Of a stretch of DNA of 64,000 bases, positions 14,590 through 27,341 are shown piece after piece. Below the pieces are notes generated by a model. That model ran no database searches, was not told the DNA's origin, and worked only from the letters and a program-made list of their open reading frames with translations. A program made the position numbers and the translations under genes. Location of the stretch: contig CAMPDV010000125.1 of the NCBI GenBank assembly GCA_946699065.1, forward strand, positions 310,001 to 374,000. The letters are read 5' to 3'. How positions within the stretch are numbered: the first letter of the stretch is position 1; every line of letters starts with the position of its first letter. The stretch comes from Loxodes magnus. Its lineage: Eukaryota > Ciliophora > Karyorelictea > Loxodida > Loxodidae.

Positions 14590-15636
14590 ATGCTAATATC
14601 AACTCCACTTCTAAATAAAGAAGTTTGTTTCGCCCTAGACTTTTGGATTTGAAAAATGGGTCACCTTTGAAACATTAGTAATTATTTTATTTATATCAGC
14701 AACTAATACAATCTTAATGACTTCCTAGCACATCAAAGGGAGTTTTATGAGCAAGATTCTGTTATTAAAAAACTTCTTATAGCAAAAAAGAAAAAAATTG
14801 AGGAAAAGTAAAGAATGCATTCAATCAATTAGGAAGAGAGATAAAACTACAGGAAGAGCAAAAGATCTACCATTATTGAACATTTTGGAAATTAAGCTTT
14901 TGAGAAATTAACGCAAGTTTATTACCATCAAGCTCAGAAGCAATTTAGATAGGACAACCTAAATAAGCATTTGTATGATAAATAAAAAGTAAAAACCATA
15001 TAAGAAAATAATTTAATTGAGAATGATGAGTCCAAAATCATTAAAAACTACATTTTGTACAAAGAAATGAAAAAAAAACTATTCTAAAAGCAAAGAAAGC
15101 CAAGGCAGACTTCTTTGATAATAAACTCTTACAATTTAATTAGTTCAAATAGACCTTAATAGGCAACTTTATAAACCGAAAAAAATTAAACTTTCGAAAA
15201 TCAATTTCCACTTGTTAAAAAAATGAGATCTAGTCCATTAAAAGAAAAAGTTTCGAATCATAAAAAAACAAAAAGCTTAATAAGTAACTATAGATTAGAC
15301 AGCAATAAACCTACAAACTTGGATTTGAGCTAAATCTCAATTTAGGAAACCAGAACAGATATTTGCAAATAGATAAACTTGACTTTCGAAGAGCCGGTTA
15401 AAAAAGATTAAATTTTGTAAATACCTAAAAGACAAAGTAAAAACTTCTATAGCAATTTATCCTCTTCTAGAAACAATTTCCACAAAGGCAGCATTTTCTC
15501 TTAAGATATTAAAATTAGGCCTTTTTCTGCTAGGATTGAAAGGAAATATAAAAAGAAATTTCAACTAAAAAATAGTATAGATTTGGTAAATAATGAAGAT
15601 TCTCTGCTTGATGGATAGAAAGTCTCTATGTTTTGA
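14590..15636 (+). CDS. Basic low-complexity protein, unknown, 348 aa
   Basis: One frame runs from ATG 14590 to TGA 15634-15636 with TAA/TAG as Gln. The protein is strongly basic and hydrophilic, rich in Lys, Ser, Asn and Gln, with a charged, probably helical stretch near residues 55-80 (KKKKIEEKQ) and no membrane segment after the first ~30 residues. A short KIRPFSARIERK motif near the C-terminus resembles RPxSA motifs seen in some ciliary or axonemal proteins, which is only suggestive. The first 22 residues contain one TGA-coded Trp and are less protein-like; an in-frame ATG at 14656 (MGHLWNIS) could be the real start, giving 326 residues. No family is recognised. It precedes the MFS gene on the same strand with a 490-base gap. 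Confidence 0.6.
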
Positions 15637-16126
15637 TTAATTTATAATTGTCTAATAGCTAATTATTAGATTCATTTAAAAAGTCTACTATCAAATTGTT
15701 AAATAGATACTTTCTAATGATATTAAGATTTTCATTAGATATTAATTAGGTTAGGTAAAAGCACTAATATATATTAAAAGCTTAAATTACAGTAATCTTA
15801 GTCTAATTTTCAAATTTGATAATCTTATTCTTATTTATTCAAATAATGCTCATTTTAAGGTTTTTATATATAAATATTTTGCTGCTTAAACTATTTTCTT
15901 AGTACAAAGTGTGTTTTCTAATATAGAAAATGAAGAATACACCAATACTAAAATAGCAATAGAGCCAGTTTATTTTTAAGAAAGTAAATAGTCTAAATTT
16001 ATATATAGTAAAGCAGAAACCTCTAGAGTTAGATGTGGATTATAAGACGCTATTTACTAAATTTTAAATTAGCCTAGATATTCAAACAAATTTGATATCT
16101 TTTTAATATATATTGAAATACATAAA
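15637..16126 (+). other. Intergenic spacer
   Basis: AT-rich spacer between two plus-strand genes. It presumably holds the 3' end of the upstream transcript and the promoter of the MFS gene, but no specific element is recognised. Confidence 0.5.
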
Positions 16127-17884
16127 ATGAGCACTATAAATAAGAAATAAACAGAGGAAGAAGTTAAGTCAAGTGCATCGGAAGAAGGCAGATATAACTC
16201 TTATTACCAAGCTGTATAAGAAGTAAAGGGAGAAAAATAAAAATCTAGATAATCAAAGGCAATATCAGAAACTGAAGTGGAAATAATTGGTTCAAAATAT
16301 GGAAGGAAAACTATTTCAATGAGATAATCTTAGTCTAATATTGTATATTCTAAAATTCCTTTTAGACTTGATCGACTTCCTTGATCTTCTTGACATTGGA
16401 AACTTATATCTTGTCTAGGTATTTCATGAATAATGGATGGATTGCAAGTGACTAATATAAGTGGAGTCATTTCGGGCAAACTTACTGAAGAAAATACTAT
16501 GGATTTATCAGGATTTTAAGTTGGATTAATAGGAGCTAGCTATACATCTGGCGCAGTTATAGGCTCAATTTTGCTAGGAGCTTTAAGCGACAGGAAAGGT
16601 AGAAAAAAAGTGTTTATAATAACTCCTGTTCTATACTTAACTGGAACTGCCCTTACTGGTTTATGTTGAAATTTCTGAACACTTATTCCTTGTATTTTCC
16701 TAACAGGACTCGGAGTTGGTGGTGAATATTCCAGTATAAACAGTGCTGTTGATGAAATGATTCCAGCTCGATTGAGAGGGACTGTTGACATCATAATTAA
16801 TGGGACATATTGAATAGGAGGTGCGATTTCAAGTGCTCTTTAGCTATTATTTCTCAGTTATTTATTCCCTGACAATATTGGATGGAGACTTTGTTTTGGA
16901 TTTGGTACTTGCCTAGGAATTATTGTTCTAATAGCTAGATTTTTTATGCCGGAAAGTCCTAGATGGTTATTAATGCATGGAAGAGCTCAAGAAGCAGAAT
17001 TTTATATAGAAAAAATAGAATAGACAATTATTAATAAAGGATATAAACTTACTGAAGTGCCTCCTGAGTAAAATATAGCAGTACATTAAAATTAGGAAAC
17101 TAATTATCTCAAGCAGATAAAATATACAATAAAAACATATCCTAGAAGATCTTTTTTATCTTCAGTGCTTATCACTACTTAAGCTTTTTTCTATAATGCC
17201 ATTTTTCTTACTTATGGTTTGACTTTAAAAGATTTCTTTAATGTACCGGATAACCATGTTGCTTATTATATATTTCCATTTGCAGCGGGTAATTTTTTGG
17301 GTTGTATTATTATAGGAAGATTTTTTGATACAGTTGGAAGGAGAAAAATGCTAATTTTTACTTATACTTTAGCCTCTTTAATTCTATTAACTAGCGCTAT
17401 CTTATTCGTTCTAAATATTATCAATAAGCCTGAGATTATGACTCTATTTTGATCAGCTTCTTTTTTCTTTGCTTCAGCTGGAGCTTCAGCTGCATACTTA
17501 ACAATTTCTGAAATATTTCCTTTAGAAGTAAGAGCTATTGCAATAGCTTTCTTCTATTTTGTGGGAACTCTCATAGGAGGAGTAGCTGGACCACTTATAT
17601 ATGGTTGACTTATTGGAAAAAAGTAAAGAATTTATTTGTTTTGAGGATATATAGCCGCTGTTATACTAATGATATTTGGGGGAATAGTTGGATATATATT
17701 TGGATTGGACTGCGAATAAAAATGTCTAGAAGATATTGCAACTCCAATAAATAAAGTAGATATTAGCATGAAAATATCAGAGTAGAAAATTAATTTCGAA
17801 GAATTATCATAATATAAAAAAGGAGATTTAGACCCTGTACATTATTAGCTTACATCTTCAGTTTAGTTTGTAGATAAAAACTGA
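16127..17884 (+). CDS. Major facilitator superfamily transporter
   Basis: A 585-residue 12-TM transporter of the MFS sugar/organic-solute type. After a hydrophilic N-terminus of about 85 residues the frame shows the family landmarks: [14 protein letters not shown] (motif A, loop 2-3), [10 protein letters not shown] (TM4-5), an Arg-containing [28 protein letters not shown] at the end of the N-terminal half, [11 protein letters not shown] (motif A repeat) and EIFPLEVRA in the C-terminal half. Several Trp residues in the membrane part are coded by TGA (GTYWIGGA, GLCWNFW). The frame ends at TGA 17882-17884, and no intron is needed. GEYSS and PESPRWL are typical of the sugar, organic-ion and metabolite:proton symporter branches, but the substrate cannot be read from the sequence. 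Confidence 0.9.
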
Positions 17885-19541
17885 TTTTTCCAATACTGCT
17901 ATTTATACTAAACTTTAAAAGGAAATTCACATTTCTTTAATTTTAATAATTCATAAGTATAACTTCCTATTACTCTCAATTTTCATTTAAGTGCTTTTTA
18001 AGTCTATTATATTTCGCTTGTTCTTTCCATTAAATATCTCTTTTTGTAATTATCTAAATTAATTTTTTAAACTTCATCTTGTTTAAACCAACTTCTTATA
18101 GCTATGTATTAATAATATTAAGACTCTTTATTCATAGCTTCTTTATAAAATTTTATAAGGGATAATTTATTTAAAATGGAAGAAATTAAACAAATAGTTA
18201 GCTTTTCCTATTTAGTTAATAAAATTGACTAGCTATTAAAGTGCCTTTTCTTTTTAATTAAAATGACTATTATACTTATTTAAATTAAGCTTCACTTAAT
18301 AAAAAAATAAGTATTCTACATTTTAATCATTTTTGGCTAAATACTAAGAACATTATTACATCTATCTCTATTATATATCTGCTATGCTTGACTTTAATAA
18401 TGTTGTCTATTAATATCTTAAAATATAATTGTTAATTACTAAATATCAGTTATCTAGCATGTAAAAAAGCTTACTAGATATTAAATATAAGCAATTCAGT
18501 CTAAGTAAAAGTGTCTTGTAAGATCTATTTTTGGCAGATTAAGTTGCAAATTTCTTAGTATAAAATAATTAGATTTGCCAGATAATTATCAATTTATAAT
18601 AATTCTTATTACTAGGATACTTATTAAAGTTAAGAAAGGTAGATTACCTTAAGTCCTAATTAGGTATTTAAGATATTGAAATTAAAATTTTTGTTTATTA
18701 TTATCAAACAAACTTAAACTTTATAAAATGTTTCTTTTATACTTTAGTTTAGAAAATATTCTCTTTAAATACTTAAATATTAAAATGCTAAATAGGTAAG
18801 CCAAACCATTTCTAAATAATTATAAGATATGATGTTGATAGTCTATCTATTTAAATTTAATTCTTTTAAATGATAAACTCTTAGTTTACTAGCTGTTTAA
18901 TTAAGCTAATTTTAAAATTTCTTTTTCGTCTTAAATATTCGAACCAAAGCCTTTCAACTTATGTTTGGAGATAGCTTACTAAGCATTCTTCTCTTTCATC
19001 TTTGCTTTATTAAATTAATTTGGTTTTTAATTCTTTCCTTCAATAACAATTTCCACTAAATATGACACTCCATGTAGCTATAAATTAAAATAGCATCTTT
19101 TAAAAATTTCCTATAATAAAGATTACTCTAACTAATAACTAAATCCTCTAATTTTTTATTGTGATAAATGAAGAATGAGAAAAGAGCATAATTAAAGCAA
19201 AGAAGTAAAATAAGCGTTTATATAGTTATAATGCTAAATAATGAAATAACTTAATAAAATAATTAATTTATTATTTTATATATACTGATTGAGATACTCT
19301 CTATTATAATCTTTTTATCATTTCTTCACTTCCTCAATATTAATGGAGTTTTTGAAAAGAATTCTTAGTAGCATCTTTGTATATTTGTGAAAAGATTAGC
19401 TAATTTATTAATAAGGATTTAGAAGAGAAATATTAGTATGACGTAGTATTTCTAAAGTTAATGGTAAGAAAAACTTAGATTAAGAAGATAAAATTATACT
19501 AAGTTATTTAGAGTTTAAATTAAAAGTTATTTGTTTATTTA
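17885..19541. other. AT-rich intergenic region
   Basis: Lies between the 3' ends of the convergent MFS and RPL35 genes. No coding frame with protein-like composition, no RNA motif and no repeat was recognised. Confidence 0.6.
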
Positions 19542-19913
19542 TCATGTAGAAAGAGTGAATTTCCTCTAAGGAAAGTTACTTAATCTCTTTGAAACTTTGA
19601 GTGGTTATTTTTTCAATTGTTCCTTTGTTAATGCGCGACGTAATTTTCTTATTTGCTTCATCCTCAATTCTAATGGTTTTAAATTTGTGTCTTTAAACTG
19701 CTCTCTAGCAGCTGTAATTCTCTTCTCTGATTAGACAGTTAAAACTCTAGCAATGGCTTTGCGCACAATTTTTATTTTTGCAAGCTTAGAAGGAGCACCT
19801 CCAGCAACTTTAGCTACTCGTAATTGAGCAAGTTCTTGTCTAAGTTCATCTAACTGCTTTTTTAAGGCGTCGTTGTCTTTTTTTCTTAAATCATAAGCCT
19901 TTACTTTAACCAT
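19542..19913 (-). CDS. RPL35: 60S ribosomal protein L35 (uL29)
   Basis: Cytosolic large-subunit ribosomal protein uL29, which sits near the polypeptide exit tunnel. The 123-residue frame runs from ATG 19911-19913 to TGA 19542-19544, the same length as the human protein. It starts [13 protein letters not shown], then shows [39 protein letters not shown] and a basic C-terminal half with [16 protein letters not shown]. The standard code would stop it after ARVLTV at residue 60, where TAA must be read as Gln to reach the conserved MRRALTK-type half. This makes it one of the clearest proofs of the code and shows TGA as a real terminator. No intron. Confidence 0.97.
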
Positions 19914-20583
19914 ATTTAACTTGTAATTATTAACTAAATTTGAAAGTTGACCAAATATCTTCTTATTATTTAAACTATTTTATATACAAAAGGCTATCAA
20001 ATTTATACTAAATACATTAGAAGTCTAAATCACCTTAAACTATAAAAAAGTTATTATTCCATTTAAGCTTTAATTATTTATTTATATTGTCTGCTAGATA
20101 AAGGAAGCTATTTCATTTTGATTTATATTATGTAAGGCTACTCTTAAATTAGTAAGCTGGCTATTATTATTAAACTATTTACCATTTGGCACATATTTTA
20201 ACATAAGCAATCCTCAATTCTTAACTCTTTTAATCTGACTATAAAACTAAATTTTTTAAAGATTGGATTAAGTTAGATTTGCTTATAATGTTATGGCTTA
20301 AAGGTTTATAAATTAAAGTGATTAGGGAATAATTTTCTAATAGATCCCTAAATTTAGACTGCTTCAATTGCTAATATATCATAAGCTTTGCTATTATTCT
20401 ATATATACATTTTTAAATGTGAAACATTTCTACAGTTAAATATATTAGCAAAGGCATATCACTTTAGTAGGAATATAGACATCTTATTGATTAAATTTCA
20501 CAAATGATAGAAGTAAAGAAGCATAAAAGTAAAAGAATTAAAAGAGTTTTTAATTCTAGAGTTGTAAACAAGGAAATTTAAAA
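19914..20583. other. Divergent intergenic region
   Basis: AT-rich 670-base spacer between the divergently oriented RPL35 and GATD3-like genes. It probably holds both promoters, but no conserved element can be picked out. Confidence 0.5.
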
Positions 20584-21345
20584 ATGATAAGGTTTATTTC
20601 TAGATCATTTACTTTTTCAAACAAAAAATTTGCTATTGTACTTTCTGGATGTGGAGTTTATGATGGATCGTAATTTTTATCTATTATACAGTGAAATTCA
20701 CGAGGCTACTGCTATGTTAATACATTTGTCAAGAAAAAGAATAGGCTATAAATGCTTTGCACCTAACAGGGATTAAGCTCATGTAATAGACCATCTTACT
20801 GGAAAAGAAATGTAATAGAAAAGAAATATTAAGTAAGAGGCAGCTAGAATTGCTCGTGGAAATATATAAGACTTACTTAATCTGAAAGCTTCTAATTATG
20901 ATGTAATGCATTATTTTTATAGGCGCTATTAATACCTGGAGGGTTTGGTGCAGCTAAAAATTTGAGTGATTTTGCATTCAAAGGAGCCGAAATGCAAGTC
21001 GATTTGGAACTGACCAAGGTCCTCAAAGATTTTTATAAAGGTAAAAAGCCAATTGGATTATGCTGTATTTCCCCAATCATTGCTGCAAGAGTTTTTGGAA
21101 CTAAATTCTAAGGTCCAGGAGTCAATTTAACTCTAGGAAAAACAGGCTAGAACTGGCCTTATGGAGGAAGCATTGAATGTGCTTAAAGTTTTGGAAATTA
21201 GCTTGATTTAAAAGACGTAGATTAAATTTCTATTGATGAAAAAAACAAAATAGTTTGCACACCAGCTTACATGAAAGAAACCGCAAGACCATGTGATGTT
21301 TATGATGGAATTGGCAAAATGATTGACCATATTCTCGAGTTATGA
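20584..21345 (+). CDS. GATD3: GATD3/ES1-type DJ-1/PfpI-superfamily protein
   Basis: A 239-residue protein after removing two tiny introns (20670-20691, 22 nt; 20903-20922, 20 nt). It matches the ES1/GATD3 family (class I glutamine amidotransferase-like fold; mitochondrial in animals, ElbB-like in bacteria). Visible family landmarks are [19 protein letters not shown] near the N-terminus, [43 protein letters not shown] with the nucleophile-position Cys, and CTPAYMKE followed by [11 protein letters not shown] at the C-terminus. The first 15 residues ([15 protein letters not shown]) are basic and hydroxylated, consistent with a mitochondrial presequence. The stop is TGA 21343-21345. Members have been linked to deglycase/glyoxalase-like activity, but the exact reaction here is not shown. 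Confidence 0.93.
20670..20691 (+). other. Intron 1 of GATD3-like gene, 22 nt
   Basis: GT-AG intron. Removal joins GGATC to TGAA and restores the conserved VYDGSEIHEA string. Without removal the frame shifts away from the family. Confidence 0.9.
20903..20922 (+). other. Intron 2 of GATD3-like gene, 20 nt
   Basis: GT-AG intron lying exactly between TYR-ASP and the conserved [13 protein letters not shown]. The two-exon frames fit only if these 20 bases are removed. Confidence 0.9.
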
Positions 21346-22339
21346 GATTACATTTCGCTATTAAATATAAATAAAGTCTTAAGTCTAAATTTGACTTAAA
21401 TATTTTTAAATATAGAAATAGAAGATTCAAACTTTATATCTAAGAACATATTTATAACCTTAAATTATCTACCTCCATTTTTAAAGCTACCTTAATATTT
21501 AAAATATCTTCATTATAAATTATTCTTCAAATTTGATTCCCCACCAATTTCACGTATATAATATTAGTATTATCTAATTCAAATAGAAAGATAAAAGTTG
21601 TGGCTCAATATTTTTATAATTTATCTCCTCTTTTATGTTCATTGGGATATTAAATATATTATAGATAGCAGAAGTAATATTTACAAAAAGATTGCTAATG
21701 TTGAATATTAATATCTAGTATATTTGTCTTGCTTCAGATATAGGACCCTCTAATCTATATTTTAAACTCTAGACTCTTTCTATATATTTTATTACCAACC
21801 TAGCAACACTCAATCTCATTTGATTAAGTCATAAATTAAGCTTTATCTTTCTTTATAAATTGAAGTGATAATTTTTAAGTACTAAAGCTTTGCAAAGTAA
21901 ACAAATATGAGATTTTGATTTAAATTAATTTCTTTTAGTAGAGGATAGAGTAATTCCTTAAATTTTAGTAAGGATAACTTTTAATTAATAAGAAGCAAAC
22001 TAAATAACTAGAACTCTGCCCCTTTATATTTAAGCTTCTTAATAAAAATCATTTTATTCATTAAATTGTCATTAATTTCTGTTTGGCCTCTCTTTCTAAA
22101 ATGTAATTTCTAACCTATTTATAAAAATAAGGAAAAATCATAAGGTAATGTAGTTAAAAGATTAAAGTTGAATCAATTTAAAGTAATAAAGCGGAAGGTT
22201 AGAATCTAGAAAGTACGATAAAGAAAATTTAGTATAAGTAAGAGAAAAACTAGGTAGTCAATAGAATTATATGAGGCATTTAAAAAATTTGGTGATATTT
22301 TTAAATAGGCTTATATTAATTTAGTCTGGAGTTTTAAGC
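21346..22339. other. AT-rich intergenic region
   Basis: Convergent spacer between the GATD3-like and four-TM genes. No gene, RNA or repeat was recognised. Confidence 0.6.
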
Positions 22340-22987
22340 TCATACAAGCTTATAATAAAAGTCTTTGCCATGCTTTCTTTCAATTTTATGACCTAATTTC
22401 ATTATGCAGAGCGAACAATAGATTTTGAAAATTGTCCAGCAAATAAAAATGACGGACAACGAATCTTAATCTAATTCGTGTATTTGATTCATAAAATCAT
22501 CGTATACTTCTTGTGCTTTTGACTTATTAGAATCTTCCTAGGATGCTGTCGATTAGGTCTAGGATGCTGTAGTGGTAAGTTAAATATTTAAAAAGCCTTT
22601 TTCTTATGACTAAAGCTGAACTGTAGTGATTCCACTGCTACTGTCTGAAACATAATCAGACATCTTTTGTTTAATTTCATCTTGTCTCTTGATATGTTCT
22701 TACCATGCTACACCGTTTAGAATGATACAAATTAACCATATAGTTCCTAATAACTTAAGAGGCTGACCTACCTTAAGTTTCTTTACAGATAATATGCTGA
22801 GCATTGCGAAAACTGCACAAATCAGGTCTCCCACAGTTAAAACCATATTGTAACCAAGGTTCCAGGCTCCAGTAAGAGCAATGACTTATAAAGCGCCAAT
22901 AAAAATGAGATATAGGCAAAGACCTATCACACCGTGCTTTAGTTGAATGCAGCAACAAAATCTTTTAGGAAGGATGTCCTTTACCAT
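22340..22987 (-). CDS. Four-TM membrane protein with CCC motif
   Basis: A 215-residue protein, ATG 22985-22987 to TGA 22340-22342, no intron. The N-terminus RFCCCIQLKHGV is followed by hydrophobic segments at about 20-42 (GLCLYLIFIGALQVIAL), 48-66 and 76-95 (LLGTIWLICIILNGVAW). A polar loop of about 80 residues rich in Gln, Ser and Thr follows, then a fourth segment (SVIFICWTIFKIYCSLCIM) and a short basic tail. A CCC(I/V)x4G motif before the first of four TMs is reminiscent of small tetraspan proteins in fungi and protists and of the LAPTM class, but I cannot assign a family. The cysteines may be palmitoylated (inference). The loop contains a short repeat TASQTQSTASQ encoded by a duplicated AGCATCCTAG. 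Confidence 0.75.
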
Positions 22988-23289
22988 CTTTAAGAAAACT
23001 AATAATGAAATTTCGTTAAATTATGAGACTGTTTAATTAAATTAAATCTAATTAAACTCATTCACTATTTGATTTTCTAATAAACCTTAGAATTAAAACT
23101 TGCATTAGAGTTTAGGCATTTTCCTTTAACAACTAGCGATGCTTGATAATTAATTAATAGAATAGTAAAGTAAATAGGAGAGCAGGTAAGTCTCTATTAT
23201 AAAAAGACTTAAAGTTAACATTTATTAACTTTAATATTCCAATATTATTCCTTAATATTTAGCTATATTGTTCACAGATTAAACTCAAA
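22988..23289. other. Short divergent promoter region
   Basis: A 302-base spacer between the divergent four-TM and MAP kinase genes. It is the natural place for both promoters, but no element is recognised. Confidence 0.5.
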
Positions 23290-24663
<1,374 letters not shown>

Positions 24664-25168
24664 GTATCATTATTCAATACTTTTAATATTTTAATAATTG
24701 TATAGACCTTTTAGTAGTTTTTCTAACCTAATTATAATAATAATCTTATAGATTTTAATGCTTCTAGTCCTTCATACTCTTAGCTAAGCATGTTAGTACT
24801 GCTGTTTCTATTTAGTTATATCTTTTCTTTTAATACTTAACTTAAACCTAAAGCATCTATTTTTAAATAACCTTTACAAGTTAACTATTTGATTAATGCT
24901 CATTTTCAACTCTTTACTTCATAAACTAACATTCAATTTACTTGTAATTGCTCTTTTTTATTGAGTTAAAGATTTATTATAGTTTAATTTACTAATCATA
25001 TTAGCACAATGGAATAATGTCTAATTGATAAGTTTTAGAAAAAGAGATTGAATAGCTAATAAAGAAGGAAGGCTTGAAGTAAAGGTAAAGGATGTTCTGT
25101 AATAGTAACTTAATAAGAAATAATATGATAAGCAAGCTTTATTTAAATATAAATTATTCTAAAATCTT
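24664..25168. other. AT-rich convergent spacer
   Basis: About 500 bases between the 3' ends of the MAP kinase and CFAP96-like genes, with nothing recognisable. Confidence 0.55.
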
Positions 25169-26213
25169 TCATTTGAAAGTGGTGTTTCTATTTCTAAAGT
25201 TCTATACAATACTTGGAGTTGGCCTTGTTTTCCAATTATGAGTATGCATCCACTGTCCCTAAGCAGAATTAGGTCTTTTATTATATTCTCCTTCTTCAAC
25301 ATAATTAGGGAATTTTTATAAGGTTTTATCTATAGTGGATCTCTTAGCTGGGTTTGTAGGCATAAAAGCCTTATTATGATTTGGCATCCAAGATGTATCT
25401 CTTTCTTTTTACCTCTGTTTTAGATATTGAATAAACTTACTGTTGGATTTATTTAAACTTCTCCATATAATTCTCTATGAGTACTAAAATTTCTTCCTTT
25501 ATTGGTTCCTGGTCTTCAATTTCTTCCGTTTTTTAAATTTTGAGTTGCTTAAAGGCTTCTTTTAGACATTTCTTAAGCATTCTCATAAGGATCTATCTTA
25601 TATTAAGGAAACTTTTCAAATCCTGTAAAGCAAGAATTTCCTTCTTTTGGAGGTCCACACTAAAAATTAGATTAACCTTTTTTGACTGAGCCATCTGGAT
25701 TTCTTGTATCATAAACCTTGTGATTATATTCTTGCTTATGTTCAAATCCAGTTCCAATCAATTCTTTATAAGTTCCATTAGGCCTGAAGGCATTGGAGTG
25801 CATTGCTTGCGTTTTGCTTTGATTTTCCTTTTTTTCCTATTCATACATTCTAAATTTATCTTCATAAACATCTCCTTCATGTAAATACCCTGCCTTTTAA
25901 AAAACTGTACCCTTTTTCAAAGGATCTGTGTTGAAATTCTTTTGCCCTACCTTAATAGTACCATCATCATTTCTATCTTTAGGCTTTTTGACATTATATC
26001 TAACATCAGTAACTGAGTAACCAGGACAATACGAAAATAATCCAAATCTTTGCCTATATATTTCAATAATTTTAACATAATTGGATTAAAAAAAAATTAC
26101 CAATTAGGGTTAAATTTGGTCTATTGATAGAATCTTTATTTGCTTTCATTAACTTTTGTGAGGTATTCATTGTATCTTGCATCTTAAGCTGTTTATGGTC
26201 TCATCTTAGACAT
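25169..26213 (-). CDS. Probable ciliary DUF4586/CFAP96-like protein
   Basis: A 323-residue protein after removal of two introns (26054-26100, 47 nt; 25415-25440, 26 nt); ATG 26211-26213, TGA 25169-25171. It is soluble, basic and rich in Gly, Pro, Asn and aromatic residues, with repeated short motifs: WQRFGLFSYCPGY, GQKNFNTDPLKKGT, FRPNGTYKELIGTGFEHK, YDTRNPDGSVKKGQSNF, CGPPKEGNSCFTGFEKFP and AFMPTNPAKR followed by TLQKFPNYVEE. This pattern of NF-x-T-x-P-x-KKGT, F-x-P-x-G-T and FP-x-Y resembles the C4orf47/CFAP96 (UPF0602, DUF4586) family of ciliary microtubule-associated proteins. The resemblance is from memory. One Trp (GRNWRPG) is TGA-coded. It is convergent with the MAP kinase and divergent from AK7, another ciliary gene. 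Confidence 0.72.
25415..25440 (-). other. Intron 2 of CFAP96-like gene, 26 nt
   Basis: GT-AG intron. Upstream INPT and downstream RQKERDTSWMPNHNKAFMP are in different frames, and removal of these 26 bases joins them. Confidence 0.85.
26054..26100 (-). other. Intron 1 of CFAP96-like gene, 47 nt
   Basis: GT-AG intron, the longest found in the window and clearly more AT-rich than the exons. Removal joins KFNPNW to QRFGLFSYCPGY. Confidence 0.85.
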
Positions 26214-27341
26214 TTTCTATATTAATTTTAAATTATTTAATTAAAATTCAAGTATAGTTCAATACAGGTAACATCAAATCTATTTTATATTCAAATTTAT
26301 TATTCTTAAATTTAAGTTACAGCTGTAACTAGAATCTTAGCTCTCTATATCATATGCTTAATAATAATAGAGAGTTAGGCCATTGAACGAATATAAGAAC
26401 TAAGTAGGCTTAATTATAATTAGCACTAGCATATTATAGATTTGCTATGATTGAAGCAATTTTATATAGCAATGAAGCTTTCTTATAGCATAAGTAATTA
26501 TGAGATATTTATTTATAACTATTGCTGAGAAGCTAATTATGATTTTGCTAGGTTTAGCCATACTCTCATAAGTAGCTAAAATAGTAACTAACTAATATAA
26601 ATAAGCGTTATTCCTTCTATTTAAACTTCATTACTAGCAGATAGTTTACTCTTACAAAAATAACTTCTACCTTTTATATCCATTATAATTAAATTAATAG
26701 CTTAAATGCTAAAATCAAATTAAATACTATAAACTATTTAGCAGTGGGAAAGTAGATAATTAGAATAGTCAAAGCACAAATGCTTAATGGTTTTTCTAAG
26801 CATTCATATTATTAGTTTAGTAATATGTTAGCCTTCTTTATTTTTATGAGATACTTACTCCTAGTAATTACTATTGATCTTTTATTCCATTAAACTAAGT
26901 AAAATAGACCACTTAATCAACTATATTATGCTTATATCCACAATCATTCAGAACTCTCTAGTAAACCCATCAATTAATGATAAATGCTTCGATTAGAGAG
27001 TAGTAAATTACCCTTAAGTGTGCTTATCAATTTTTAAACTTATCTAGCTTTATTATGGAATTAGAAAGAAGAGCATCTAAGATACTAAAATACTTCTATT
27101 CAGTCTTAAACTATTGCTTTAATCTAATTAACCTTAGTAATATAAGCTATTACATATATCTCTTAAAAGGATTATCTCCTTTCCTTATTTATGCTAAAAG
27201 TATGGTATTTATGCTTTATTTTATAACTAACGCAATTATAAGGGTAGGATTTTTTATAGTAAGAGAATAATTAAGTTGGAATAAATAAGAAGTTATTAAG
27301 TTAGCTAAAATAAACTAAAAAGCTATTTAAAAAATTATAAA
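26214..27341. other. Divergent AT-rich region
   Basis: A 1.1 kb spacer between the divergent CFAP96-like and AK7 genes. A standard-code ORF at 27055-27270 has no recognisable motif. No regulatory element could be supported. Confidence 0.55.

Noticed and set aside
22773..22958. 61-residue minus-strand standard-code ORF with many aromatic and Cys residues
   Set aside because: Out-of-frame shadow of the four-TM protein gene, whose true frame (with TAA as Gln) has membrane segments and a proper start and stop.
27055..27270. 71-residue ORF upstream of AK7
   Set aside because: Hydrophobic and AT-driven; lies in the probable promoter region and matches no family.
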